Notes under the pieces: model-generated
What the model was told of the DNA's origin: nothing
The model's input: only the letters and a program-made list of their open reading frames with translations
Databases searched by the model: none
Source: Thalassocella blandensis
GTDB taxonomy: Bacteria; Pseudomonadota; Gammaproteobacteria; Pseudomonadales; Cellvibrionaceae
Direction: 5' to 3'
Assembly (NCBI GenBank): GCA_945882995.1
Contig: CAMCXE010000008.1
Span: forward strand, 1 to 40,872
Length of the DNA: 40,872 nucleotides
In this document: piece after piece, positions 26,400 to 34,792 of the stretch
How the letters are laid out: every line of letters begins with the position of its first letter
How positions within the stretch are numbered: the first letter of the stretch is position 1
Program-made: the position numbers and the translations under genes

Positions 26400-26612
26400 T
26401 TATGGGGCTATTCTCGCCCGCTTCGAGCTATTTTCGCCCGCTTCGAGCAGTTCTCGCAGTTGCTGCAGCTTAGAGGTTGCCACAGCTTCTTGCCGCAATC
26501 GCAATCTTTCTCGGACTGTTTCGCTTGCCGTTTTATTGTGATCTGACTTTACTAGACCACCAACAATTTCACCGAGCTCGTTGCCGGGGTCAATCGTAAT
26601 GGTGTTCGCCAT
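26400..26612 (-). CDS. Orphan ParD-family antitoxin
   Basis: A 70-residue protein beginning MANTITIDPGNELGEIVGGL, with KTASETVRERLRLRQE as the ribbon-helix-helix part, as in ParD/CopG-type antitoxins. A very strong AAGAGGAGG ribosome site precedes ATG 26612. The C-terminus is unusual: a 20-bp tandem duplication (26411-26430 and 26431-26450) shifts the frame, giving ENSSKRARIAP. A ParE toxin normally overlaps the 3' end, but none is found. This is likely a relic of a toxin-antitoxin pair. Confidence 0.7.
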   Translation of the reverse strand: MANTITIDPGNELGEIVGGLVKSDHNKTASETVRERLRLRQEAVATSKLQQLRELLEAGENSSKRARIAP

Positions 26613-26691
26613 ATGGATTCCTCCTCTTGGAAGTCTTTGTCTTACATTGAGCCTGCCCGAATTGCGCTGTGTATTCAGCGTGTGTCGCTTT

Positions 26692-26777
26692 AACTTAGAA
26701 ACTTCAGTGGATCACCAAAGTCTGCACAACCCCGAGGTGGCGCCCATTGAAAGTCAAAAATGACGAACAGCCAACCC
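26692..26777. repeat. Left half of MITE-like family A, joined to hipA
   Basis: AACTTAGAAACTTCAGTGG, then ATCACCAAAGTCTGCACAAC, and AAAGTCAAAAATGACGAACA match the left arm of the complete element at 24889 (about 80 per cent by eye). The match ends at CCAACC, within what is the loop of the central hairpin in the complete copy. hipA sequence begins right after it. The right half is missing. Confidence 0.75.
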
Positions 26778-26778
26778 C

Positions 26779-27255
26779 AAACCACCGGTAACTTGTCTTG
26801 AGCGCCTGCCAACAAAAGCCGCAGGCCGTCCTTGCCTGCCAGCATGGGGCGACGCGGTAGTTCATCCAGGATGGCAACCACTTCGTCGTCACTCAGCCAT
26901 TGAGCGTCTTCGCTGCCGGTAGGTACAGCAAAGTCTGCCCCAGCTCAATAAACGTCACGGCCCCGGCGCATTCGCCGCCGATGTGGTCCGGCAACGCAAA
27001 GTCGTTCTGGCCAGAAACTTGGAACTGCTGCGCCAGCAGGCGGCGCATCCGCCCTTCAGGCAGCAAGCCAGCAAAGAAGGGGCGCGTTTTACGATCGTCG
27101 AACAACTCCGCTTGCAGAGGTAGCGAGACGGACAGGGCAACAGCGTCTGGCTGCGCCAGCCAGCTAGGTGCGTAACAAAAGCTCAGTCGCCCATCCACGA
27201 GGGCCAGTGTGCCAACGCGATCAGCGAACAGCCAAACATCCAGCTCATGCGCCAT
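26779..27255 (-). pseudogene. hipA: hipA remnant: frameshifted and 3'-truncated
   Basis: HipA is a Ser/Thr kinase toxin; here only the N-terminal domain and the first part of the kinase region remain. ATG 27255 (MAHELDVWLFADRVGTL) overlaps the hipB stop by 11 bases, the usual hipBA arrangement. The frame reads well to FIELGQ, then stops at 26893. A different frame carries on with WLSDDEVVAILDELPRRP and LLLAGAQDKLPVV, both clear HipA sequence. This points to a frameshift near 26940. After QDKLPVV the gene ends at a half MITE-like element, so about 300 residues including the kinase active site are missing. It cannot make an active toxin. Confidence 0.85.
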
Positions 27256-27505
27256 GGTCGCCACCTTCAGGTTGATCGTCGGACGCAACAGATGGCAACC
27301 CGCTCAACTGGATATCCCCACCCAGTGCATCAACAACCCGTAGCACGTTTTCCAGTCGCAGGGTAGGTTTACCCGCCTCAAGATCCACGATGAAGCGCAC
27401 GCCAACCCCAGCTGCCAGCGCCAACTGGGGCTGTGTCAACCCAAGCTGTTTGCGAGCGGCACGCAGTGCGCTCCCGAGTTGTTGAGGTGATTTAATGAAT
27501 GTCAT
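27245..27505 (-). CDS. hipB: HipB-like helix-turn-helix antitoxin/repressor
   Basis: An 86-residue XRE-type DNA-binding protein. The HTH is seen in LGSALRAARKQLGLTQPQLA, with LAAGVGVRFIVDLEAGKPT as the recognition part, and LENVLRVVDALGG following, which is standard for HipB. In an intact system it represses its own promoter and neutralises HipA. Here hipA is broken, yet hipB is intact. Three palindromic sites lie in front of its start codon and are good candidates for its operators. Confidence 0.88.
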   Translation of the reverse strand: MTFIKSPQQLGSALRAARKQLGLTQPQLALAAGVGVRFIVDLEAGKPTLRLENVLRVVDALGGDIQLSGLPSVASDDQPEGGDHGA

Positions 27506-27514
27506 GGTTTGCCC

Positions 27515-27534
27515 AATTTCCCGTTCGGGAAATT
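27515..27534. promoter_or_regulatory. Putative HipB operator O1
   Basis: Perfect palindrome AATTTCCCG-TT-CGGGAAATT, 10 bases upstream of the hipB start codon. Same core as two more sites, with centres 50 and 100 bases further away. Confidence 0.75.
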
Positions 27535-27567
27535 ATCAGCCACAAACTGACTATATTCAAACGATAT

Positions 27568-27581
27568 TTCCCGATCGGGAA
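27568..27581. promoter_or_regulatory. Putative HipB operator O2
   Basis: Perfect 14-base palindrome TTCCCGATCGGGAA, centred exactly 50 bases from the centre of the site at 27515-27534. Confidence 0.75.
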
Positions 27582-27616
27582 TGTTGAGCGTTGTTGAGCC
27601 CTGGATTGGCCAGTTA

Positions 27617-27632
27617 TTTACCGATCGGGAAA
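27617..27632. promoter_or_regulatory. Putative HipB operator O3
   Basis: TTTACCGATCGGGAAA, the same palindrome with one mismatch, centred 50 bases from the site at 27568-27581. The remaining bases to 27834 show nothing I recognise. Confidence 0.65.
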
Positions 27633-27834
27633 GTTCTGAGCGAGTCCAAACACCACTTACCACCCTAGACAAGTCAGCGCGCGATGGCGCCTCACTAGGT
27701 ATAAGCATTCCGGACGTGCTGACCCGCCTTAGCCCACTACCGGCAGAAACGTCTCATTTTTCGACGTTTAAAAGTTGGGTTTCACTGCGCTCGGCTCAAC
27801 CGTGGCTGTTCTGGCACTAGAGCCTAGTGTGTTA

Positions 27835-28347
27835 CTACCTATGGCAACCGAATTTCAAACCGGAATCGGCGACAATAATGGGTGCTTGGTTTGGCGCTAA
27901 AAATTCTTGTAAACTGTTGAGAAAATCATGCTGAACTTGTCGATTACCCAGCTTATTTTGCGGGTACACAATTTCTAATAACATGAAGGCTTGACCGCCC
28001 AGCGGCAGCGAAGCGTGCGACATATGGAATTGTTGATCGGGGCATAAATCCGACCAATCTATGGTAATAATGGGCTGCCCAATATTCTTTAAAATGGCGG
28101 AAGCCATCACGCCGTAAATTGTATGCATTTCATTGTAGAGATTTACGTTGCCCACTAGGCGATCCATGCGTTCTATATTGTGCGTTATATGGGTTGTGCC
28201 GGCCAGCAAACGCCCGAGTTCGGGAATGCACATTTGCGCTCCCGAAAGACCGGCGACTACCGCCGTGCAAAGGGCGGGCAACCGTGTGAGGTACATATTC
28301 AGCAGAACATTAGCGAGCCGGGTGTGTAATACTTTGAAGGCGGACAT
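27835..28347 (-). pseudogene. N-terminal half of an IS4-type transposase
   Basis: About 170 residues starting at ATG 28347 (MSAFKVLHTRLANVLL). Recognisable IS4-family stretches: HITHNIERMDRLVGN, ITIDWSDL (the first catalytic Asp), HASLPLGGQAF, NRQVQHDFLNSLQEFL and PIIVADSG. Right after ADSG the sequence stops matching and ends. The rest of the DDE domain, about 200 residues, is missing. No clear IS ends are seen at either side. It is a dead fragment lying between the hip locus and the restriction operon. Confidence 0.82.
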
Positions 28348-28722
28348 GGGGGCTTCTTGATTGGTGGGATTTTCGGGGTTAGCCATCATGTTCGCACGCT
28401 TTTCGCTATTCTCCCAAAATAAATTATTGTATCTTATTGAATTAATAGGCAATTTTGTTGTGGTACCTTAGGGGCAGAGCCTATCAAAACACGCTGAAAT
28501 TACAGCTTTTTGCGGTATAAGTTCGCAATCTGTTGCCTTTGATGTACTATTTGGCACAATTTTTTAGAATGGCTCAGACAGTGCGAAGTGGCAACAATAG
28601 AGCCACGTATTTTTTGCCATTTCGGCTGGCTGTGCGTATTTACACTGCACAGTATTTCCGCCTGTTTTGAAGACATATGCGTCCAGTACCTATATAAAAA
28701 ATGCCTTGCTACGGATAATTGC
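28348..28722. other. Upstream region of the restriction operon
   Basis: About 375 AT-rich bases between the IS4 fragment and the helicase gene. The helicase frame is open from GTG 28588, but that extension (Cys- and Phe-rich) does not look like part of the protein. Apart from a possible promoter at 28667-28696 I see nothing recognisable. Confidence 0.5.
28667..28696 (+). promoter_or_regulatory. Possible sigma70-type promoter of the restriction operon
   Basis: TTGAAG (28667-28672) and TATATA (28691-28696) are separated by 18 bases, and the start codon ATG 28723 is 27 bases on. Each hexamer has two mismatches to consensus, so this is only a candidate. Confidence 0.3.
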
Positions 28723-31700
28723 ATGAAGCTGATCGACAACATTAATACCCTGCTAGGTGATGACCTCAAAGCTACGCTTACCTTTGGCTCCAAGCTCAAA
28801 ATAGCAGCATCCTGCTTTTCTATTTATGCCTACGAGGCGTTAAAGAATGAACTAGAAAATATAGAGTCATTGGAATTTATATTCACCTCGCCCACATTTG
28901 TACCAGAACAAGCGACCGATAAAATTCGTAAAGAAAAACGTGAATTTTTCATACCAAAAACTGGCCGTGAACGTAATTTGTATGGTTCGGAATTTGAAAT
29001 ACACCTGCGCAACAAATTAACGCAACGCGCAATTGCTCGCGAGTGCGCACAGTGGATGCGCAACAAAGCCGTGTTTCGCTCTAACAACACTCAAGCACCT
29101 ATGCAACAATTTGCCTGTGTAGAGGCGGCGCAGCAAGCTGCGGGTACGGAAGAAAAACAGCAAGCCGCTTATATGCCTTTACATGGTTTTACAGCGGTTG
29201 ATTTGGGGTATCAGCAAGGCAATGCCGTGTCGAATATGGTCAACCGAATAGAAGACCCAACGTTTACCGCCACCTATTTGCAGCTATTCAATCACATTTG
29301 GAGTGACCCTAATAAGTTGTGCGATGTAACCGAAGCAATTTGCGAGCACATAGAAACTATTTACCAAGAAAACTCACCTGAGCGCGTTTATTTTTTAATG
29401 CTCTACAATATTTTTAACGAATTTCTTGAACAATTAGATGATGATGTTTTGCCCAATGACCGTACCGGCTACCAAGACACGCTCATCTGGAACAAGCTTT
29501 TCAATTTTCAAAAAGATGGCGCTACCGGCATCATCAACAAACTTGAAACCTACAATGGTTGCATTCTTGCCGATAGCGTGGGCTTAGGAAAAACATTTAC
29601 CGCCTTAGCCGTGATTAAATATTACGAATTGCGCAACCGCTCCGTGTTATTGCTATGCCCCAAAAAGTTGGCCGACAACTGGCTCAACTACAATCGCAAT
29701 TTAAAAACCAATATTTTTGCCAAAGACCGTTTTAATTACGATGTGCTTTGCCACACAGATTTAGATCGCACCAGTGGCGAATCTTTTGGCACACCGCTTA
29801 ATCGCATTAATTGGGGTAATTATGATTTAGTGGTGATTGACGAGTCGCATAACTTTCGCAATAACGATGCAGTAAAAGATCGTGAAACGCGTTATCACAA
29901 ACTCATGAACAAAGTGATACGTGCCGGCGTAAAAACCAAAGTACTCATGCTCTCGGCCACCCCGGTAAATAATCGCTTTAGCGATTTACGCAACCAGCTG
30001 GCGCTAGCCTATGAAGGCGACTCTAAAAACCTTACCAACAAATTGCGCACCGGAAAAACGGTAGAAGATATTTTTCGTAACGCACAAACTTCGTTCAACG
30101 CTTGGGCAAAATTGCCACCCGAAAACCGCACCGCTAAGGCGATATTAGAATCCTTAGAATTCGATTTTTTTGAATTGCTCGATAGCGTCACCATTGCGCG
30201 TTCACGCAAACATATTCAAACGTTTTACGATACCTCTGAAATAGGCGACTTCCCTGTGCGCCGCAAACCACTCTCGTTTCACTGCCCTCTAACGCAGCGT
30301 ACCGATGTGATGAGCTTGAATGAAATTTTCAACCAACTCAGTTTACTTAAGCTCGCGGTTTATGCACCCATTAGTTACATATTGCCCAGTCGCCTCAAAA
30401 AATATGAAGAGCTTTACGATACCGAAGTAGAAGGCGGGCGCAGTAAATTTAAACAAGTAGACCGAGAACGCAGTTTAGTAGCGTTAATGACCACCAATTT
30501 ACTCAAGCGTTTAGAAAGTTCGGTAGAAGCGTTTCGTATTACGCTGCGCAATTTACACAACAACCATGCCGCCGTTATTAGCAGCATTGATGCATTTTAT
30601 GAAAACAGCGGCGTAACCGAAGTGGCGAGTTTGGTAGAGGCCATGGCTGCACTAGAAGCGGATGATGATGAACTGCCCGCATTTCAGGAGATGGAGATTG
30701 GTAACAAAATAAAAATTAAATTGATGGATATGGATTTGCCCTCATGGCGACAAGATCTAACCGTGGACATGCTCATCATTGCCGAGTTGTTAGCCTCCAT
30801 GAATAAAATCACACCCACTGACGACACCAAATTACAGCACCTTAAAGGGCATATTTTTAATAAAATCGATAACCCAATAAACCTCGGCAACAAAAAAGCC
30901 ATCATCTTTACTGCCTTTGCCGATACCGCTAATTATTTGTACGACAACATTGCGCTAGAGTTAAAACAAAGCCGAGGCATAGACACCGGCAAAGTAACGG
31001 GTAGCGATGCACCCAAAACCACCATTAAAACCAAACGCAATAATTATGACTTTCAAGAAGTGCTCACACTGTTTTCACCGCGCTCCAAAGAAAAGGCCAT
31101 CATTCTGCCTGATGAACTCGCTGAAATAGATTTACTGATCGGTACAGATTGCATTTCAGAAGGGCAAAATTTGCAAGATTGTGATTACCTCATTAATTAC
31201 GATATTCACTGGAACCCCGTGCGCATTATTCAGCGCTTTGGTCGTATTGATCGCATTGGTTCGCCCAACAAAAGTATTCAGTTGGTGAACTATTGGCCGG
31301 ATATTTCGTTGGATGAATACATCAACCTCAAAGAGCGTGTAGAAAGCCGCATGACCATTGTGGATGTAACCGCAACCGGCGACGACAACGTACTCAGCGC
31401 GCAAGCTAACGATGTTTCTTATCGCAAAGAACAGTTGCAGCGGCTACAAGAAGAAGTGATTGAACTAGAAGATTTAAAAACCGGTGTATCCATTACCGAT
31501 TTAGGCCTAAACGAATTTCGCATGGATTTACTCAACTACGTAAAAACCCACGGCGAACCCACAAACTTGCCCAATGGCCTACACGCCGTAGTGCCCGCAC
31601 GCGAAGCCTTAGGTTTAAAACCCGGTGCCATATTTGCCTTAAAAAATATCAACAACAGCCTAAACATCGACCAGCAAAATCGCCTACACCCGTTTTACTT

Positions 31701-32058
31701 GGTCTATATAGGTTGCGATGGCGAAGTCATAGCCAACCACATTGAAGTTAAGCGCCTATTAGACCTAGTGCGCACCAGCTGCAAAGGCCAAGATGCACCC
31801 ATCAACGATATTTGCCGCATATTTAACCAGCAAACTCACGAAGGCCGCGACATGGGCGCTTATTCAGAACTATTAAGCCAAGCCATACGCTCCATGATAG
31901 AAGTGAAAGCCGAAAAAGACATCGATAGCCTTTTCAGTGGCGGCGGTACCACTGCGCTACTAAATAGCATCAATGGTTTGGACGATTTTGAGCTGATTGC
32001 GTTTATTGTCGTGCAAGCGCCAGCGGCAGAAACCACAACACAGCAAGGTGTGCAGTAA
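28723..32058 (+). CDS. SNF2/HepA-type helicase of the Type III-associated operon
   Basis: A 1111-residue superfamily 2 helicase. The N-terminal 250 or so residues resemble the PLD-like region seen in related defence helicases, but I see no HxKxxxxD motif, so nuclease activity is unlikely. Helicase motifs: I SVGLGKTFTAL (about 285), II VIDESHNFRN (DESH, about 373), III LMLSATPVNNR, V IGTDCISEGQNLQDCD, VI QRFGRIDRIGSPN (about 836). A long C-terminal region follows with no clear nuclease motif. ATG 28723 is preferred, with ACGGA nearby, over the open frame upstream. It overlaps the next gene by one base (TAATG), showing tight coupling. Likely role: DNA translocation or remodelling in defence (inference). 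Confidence 0.88.
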   Translation: MKLIDNINTLLGDDLKATLTFGSKLKIAASCFSIYAYEALKNELENIESLEFIFTSPTFVPEQATDKIRKEKREFFIPKTGRERNLYGSEFEIHLRNKLTQRAIARECAQWMRNKAVFRSNNTQAPMQQFACVEAAQQAAGTEEKQQAAYMPLHGFTAVDLGYQQGNAVSNMVNRIEDPTFTATYLQLFNHIWSDPNKLCDVTEAICEHIETIYQENSPERVYFLMLYNIFNEFLEQLDDDVLPNDRTGYQDTLIWNKLFNFQKDGATGIINKLETYNGCILADSVGLGKTFTALAVIKYYELRNRSVLLLCPKKLADNWLNYNRNLKTNIFAKDRFNYDVLCHTDLDRTSGESFGTPLNRINWGNYDLVVIDESHNFRNNDAVKDRETRYHKLMNKVIRAGVKTKVLMLSATPVNNRFSDLRNQLALAYEGDSKNLTNKLRTGKTVEDIFRNAQTSFNAWAKLPPENRTAKAILESLEFDFFELLDSVTIARSRKHIQTFYDTSEIGDFPVRRKPLSFHCPLTQRTDVMSLNEIFNQLSLLKLAVYAPISYILPSRLKKYEELYDTEVEGGRSKFKQVDRERSLVALMTTNLLKRLESSVEAFRITLRNLHNNHAAVISSIDAFYENSGVTEVASLVEAMAALEADDDELPAFQEMEIGNKIKIKLMDMDLPSWRQDLTVDMLIIAELLASMNKITPTDDTKLQHLKGHIFNKIDNPINLGNKKAIIFTAFADTANYLYDNIALELKQSRGIDTGKVTGSDAPKTTIKTKRNNYDFQEVLTLFSPRSKEKAIILPDELAEIDLLIGTDCISEGQNLQDCDYLINYDIHWNPVRIIQRFGRIDRIGSPNKSIQLVNYWPDISLDEYINLKERVESRMTIVDVTATGDDNVLSAQANDVSYRKEQLQRLQEEVIELEDLKTGVSITDLGLNEFRMDLLNYVKTHGEPTNLPNGLHAVVPAREALGLKPGAIFALKNINNSLNIDQQNRLHPFYLVYIGCDGEVIANHIEVKRLLDLVRTSCKGQDAPINDICRIFNQQTHEGRDMGAYSELLSQAIRSMIEVKAEKDIDSLFSGGGTTALLNSINGLDDFELIAFIVVQAPAAETTTQQGVQ

Positions 32059-32786
32059 TGTTGTTTGCTTACCCTCCGGCGAGCGCTTATGGCCGCGTAT
32101 TACCCAAAACCAAAATTTATGAATTTGGCGCACCCAGCAGTGCCATCAAGGCACTATTTGTGCAGCAAGTTGAACAAATTGTGTGGCAATACAAACTCGC
32201 GCCCAGCACCACCAATTTGCCAGCCACCCTTGCGGTGCCCGAAATTCAAATTTTCACCATCCACTTAAAACCCCATGTGCAAGAACTACATGAAGAGGTT
32301 TTACGCTGCATAGATAAGGCAATACCCTTGCCGATTTTGTTTGAGTTGCGCACAGTCTGCACCAACAACCCCAGCAGCCCTGAAGCCCGCAACACCGCTA
32401 ACACAAACACTAAGCAGGGCGATCAGGTTAAAATCACCGCCGCCTACAAACGCCCAAGTGAGGCAGGCTCAAAGCAATGGGTGCTCAGCCACTACCTAAG
32501 CTCAGCATGGCAAGCCGCAGATGCGGCAAAGCAACCATTACCCGTGGCCTTAAATTTAGCCAGCTTGTATCAGCAACTTTTATTGCCGCTTGCGTCACAC
32601 GCACTGCGTAAAAGCGAAAGCTTACAAACGTTTATGGAACGGCTAGTAGTAATATCCATTGCTGAACGCGAATTACAAAAGCTAAACGGCGCATTAAAAA
32701 AAGAAAAACAATTTAACCGCAAGGTGGGTATAAACACGCAAATACGCGCCCTGCAACACAGCCTTGCACAACTGCTTGGCGAATAG
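32058..32786 (+). CDS. DUF4391 domain-containing protein
   Basis: A 242-residue protein that fits the DUF4391 family: the start LFAYPPASAYGRVLPKTKIYEF, the EQIVWQYKLAPSTTNLPAT stretch, then IDKAIPLPILFEL and a KITAAYKRPSE segment near the middle. The C-terminus (ERELQKLNGALKKEKQFNRK) is strongly helical and probably a coiled coil. DUF4391 proteins are usually seen beside Type III-like mod and res genes with a SNF2-type helicase, as here. The biochemical role is unknown; bridging the helicase to the Mod-Res complex is one guess. ATG 32058 overlaps the preceding stop codon. Confidence 0.85.
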   Translation: MLFAYPPASAYGRVLPKTKIYEFGAPSSAIKALFVQQVEQIVWQYKLAPSTTNLPATLAVPEIQIFTIHLKPHVQELHEEVLRCIDKAIPLPILFELRTVCTNNPSSPEARNTANTNTKQGDQVKITAAYKRPSEAGSKQWVLSHYLSSAWQAADAAKQPLPVALNLASLYQQLLLPLASHALRKSESLQTFMERLVVISIAERELQKLNGALKKEKQFNRKVGINTQIRALQHSLAQLLGE

Positions 32787-32820
32787 ATAACAACACAAAA
32801 TTTAAGAAAAGGTTTGCCCC

Positions 32821-34776
32821 ATGGAAAAGCTAAAAATGCACAGCCAAAACCTAACCGACAGCAACATTCAGCGCATTCGCGAACTGTTTCCAAATTGTGT
32901 AACTGAAGCACAAGCGGCCAACGGCACGCTCAAGTTTGCGGTAGATTTTGATCAGCTGCGCCAAGAACTTAGCGACCATATTGTGGAAGGCCCACAAGAG
33001 CGCTATCACTTAAATTGGCCAGGGAAACGCGAAGCGCTACTCACCGCCAATGCACCCATCGCCAAAACCCTGCGACCTTGCCGCGAGGAAAGTGTGGATT
33101 TTGATACCACACAAAATTTGTTTATTGAAGGTGATAATTTAGATGCGTTAAAGCTGTTGCAAGAAACCTATCTTGGTAAAGTGAAAATGATTTATATCGA
33201 CCCGCCGTACAACACGGGTAACGATTTTATTTATGAAGATGATTTTGCAGAAAACTCTGAAGAATTTCTGAAGCGCTCAAATCAAAAGGATGATGAAGGG
33301 AACCGGTTGGTTGCGAATAACGAATCCAATGGCAGGTTTCATTCGGATTGGTTGAGTATGATTTACTCAAGAATGAAATTGGCGAAAAGCTTACTTCATG
33401 ATGAAGGTGTAATTTTTATTAGTATTGACGATGGCGAATTATCAAATTTAATAAAAATATGTGATGAGGTTTTTGGTGCAAACAATTTTGTATCTAGTAT
33501 TTGTTGGAAAAAAAGATCATCTCCTGATGCTAGAGCTACTATTGGCAGCATTCATGACACCATTGTTTGTTACGTAAAAAACAATTTGGTTATTAAAAAT
33601 GCTATCTCGAAAATGCCTCTTAGTGAAAAAAGAAAGCAGGCTTTTACTAATCCAGATAACGATTCAAGGGGAGCTTGGGCGTCTGTTGATATGACTGGCA
33701 TGACCGGCCGAGCTACCAAAGATCAGTATTTCGAAGTTGAATTACCTAGTGGCAGAAAAGTTTTTCCACCTGAGGGCCGCTCATGGGGTATTGCAGCGGC
33801 AACATATGTGGAATTAAAAAATGATAATAGAATTTGGTTTGGCTCTCATGGCGATAATGTACCTCGTATAAAAAGATTTCTGTCTGAGTCGGACGGGCAG
33901 GTTGTTCCTAGCATATGGGATTCAGAGGACTCTGGAAGTAACGATGAGGCAACAAAAGAAGTCTTAGAGTTATTTAAAACACCTACAGTTTTTGACACTC
34001 CAAAACCTACCAAACTTATTAAAAAAATGATTCAAATTGCTACAAAAATCGATAAAGAATATTTAGTTTTAGACTTTTTCGGAGGTTCAGCAACAACCGC
34101 CCACGCAGTAATGCAACTCAACGCAGAAGACAACGGCAACCGTAAATTCATCATGGTGCAGCTACCTGAAATTTGCGATGAAAAATCAGAAGCATTCAAA
34201 GCGGGTTATAAAAATATCGCTGAAATTTCCAAAGAAAGAATTCGCCGTGCCGGAACAAAAATAAAAGCCGAAATAGAACAAGCAAAATTAAAATTACTGG
34301 AAAACCCGAATCAAGATTTATTAGCAAGCGCTTCAGCAAGTGAACCCGCCAGCGATTGGCAGCTTGATGTGGGCTTTCGCGTATTGAAAATCGACAGCTC
34401 TAACATGGCCGATGTGTATTACTCGCCCGACGAGATAAAACAAGACATGTTTGCCGCGCAAGTGGACAACATCAAACCCGGCCGCAATAACCCACACGAT
34501 TTATTATTTCAAGTCTTGCTTGATTGGGGCGTAGAACTTACCTTGCCTATTCGCAGCCAAACCCTGCACGACAAAACCGTTTTGTTTGTGGATGAAAACG
34601 CACTTATCGCCTGTTTTGATAGCGGCATCAGCGAAGCCTTGGTCACCGAACTCGCACACCACAAACCGCTGCGCGTGGTATTCCGCGACAACGGTTTTGA
34701 ATCTGATTCGGTAAAAATAAACGTCGAACAAATCTTTAAACAACTCTCACCCATTACCGACGTGAAAGTCATTTAA
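32821..34776 (+). CDS. mod: Type III restriction-modification methyltransferase (Mod)
   Basis: A 651-residue beta-class adenine-N6 DNA methyltransferase. FIEGDNLDALKLLQETYLGK is followed by catalytic motif IV DPPYNTG (from Asp127). The SAM-binding motif I DFFGGSATTAHAV comes later (from Asp418), the order expected for Type III Mod. Between them lies the target recognition region (about residues 150-415). This middle part is much more AT-rich than its flanks: sampled 60-base windows give 30-37 per cent GC against 55 per cent near 33001 and 43 per cent near 34561, as if exchanged by recombination. ATG 32821 follows AAAAGG. The specificity cannot be read from sequence. Mod both modifies host DNA and supplies sequence recognition for Res. 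Confidence 0.95.
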   Translation: MEKLKMHSQNLTDSNIQRIRELFPNCVTEAQAANGTLKFAVDFDQLRQELSDHIVEGPQERYHLNWPGKREALLTANAPIAKTLRPCREESVDFDTTQNLFIEGDNLDALKLLQETYLGKVKMIYIDPPYNTGNDFIYEDDFAENSEEFLKRSNQKDDEGNRLVANNESNGRFHSDWLSMIYSRMKLAKSLLHDEGVIFISIDDGELSNLIKICDEVFGANNFVSSICWKKRSSPDARATIGSIHDTIVCYVKNNLVIKNAISKMPLSEKRKQAFTNPDNDSRGAWASVDMTGMTGRATKDQYFEVELPSGRKVFPPEGRSWGIAAATYVELKNDNRIWFGSHGDNVPRIKRFLSESDGQVVPSIWDSEDSGSNDEATKEVLELFKTPTVFDTPKPTKLIKKMIQIATKIDKEYLVLDFFGGSATTAHAVMQLNAEDNGNRKFIMVQLPEICDEKSEAFKAGYKNIAEISKERIRRAGTKIKAEIEQAKLKLLENPNQDLLASASASEPASDWQLDVGFRVLKIDSSNMADVYYSPDEIKQDMFAAQVDNIKPGRNNPHDLLFQVLLDWGVELTLPIRSQTLHDKTVLFVDENALIACFDSGISEALVTELAHHKPLRVVFRDNGFESDSVKINVEQIFKQLSPITDVKVI

Positions 34777-34792
34777 GGAATAGGGCGCGCAC

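Noticed and set aside
33500-33520. A7 run in mod as a phase-variation tract
   Set aside because: Seven A residues in an AT-rich stretch is not enough; no long simple repeat as in known phase-variable mod genes.
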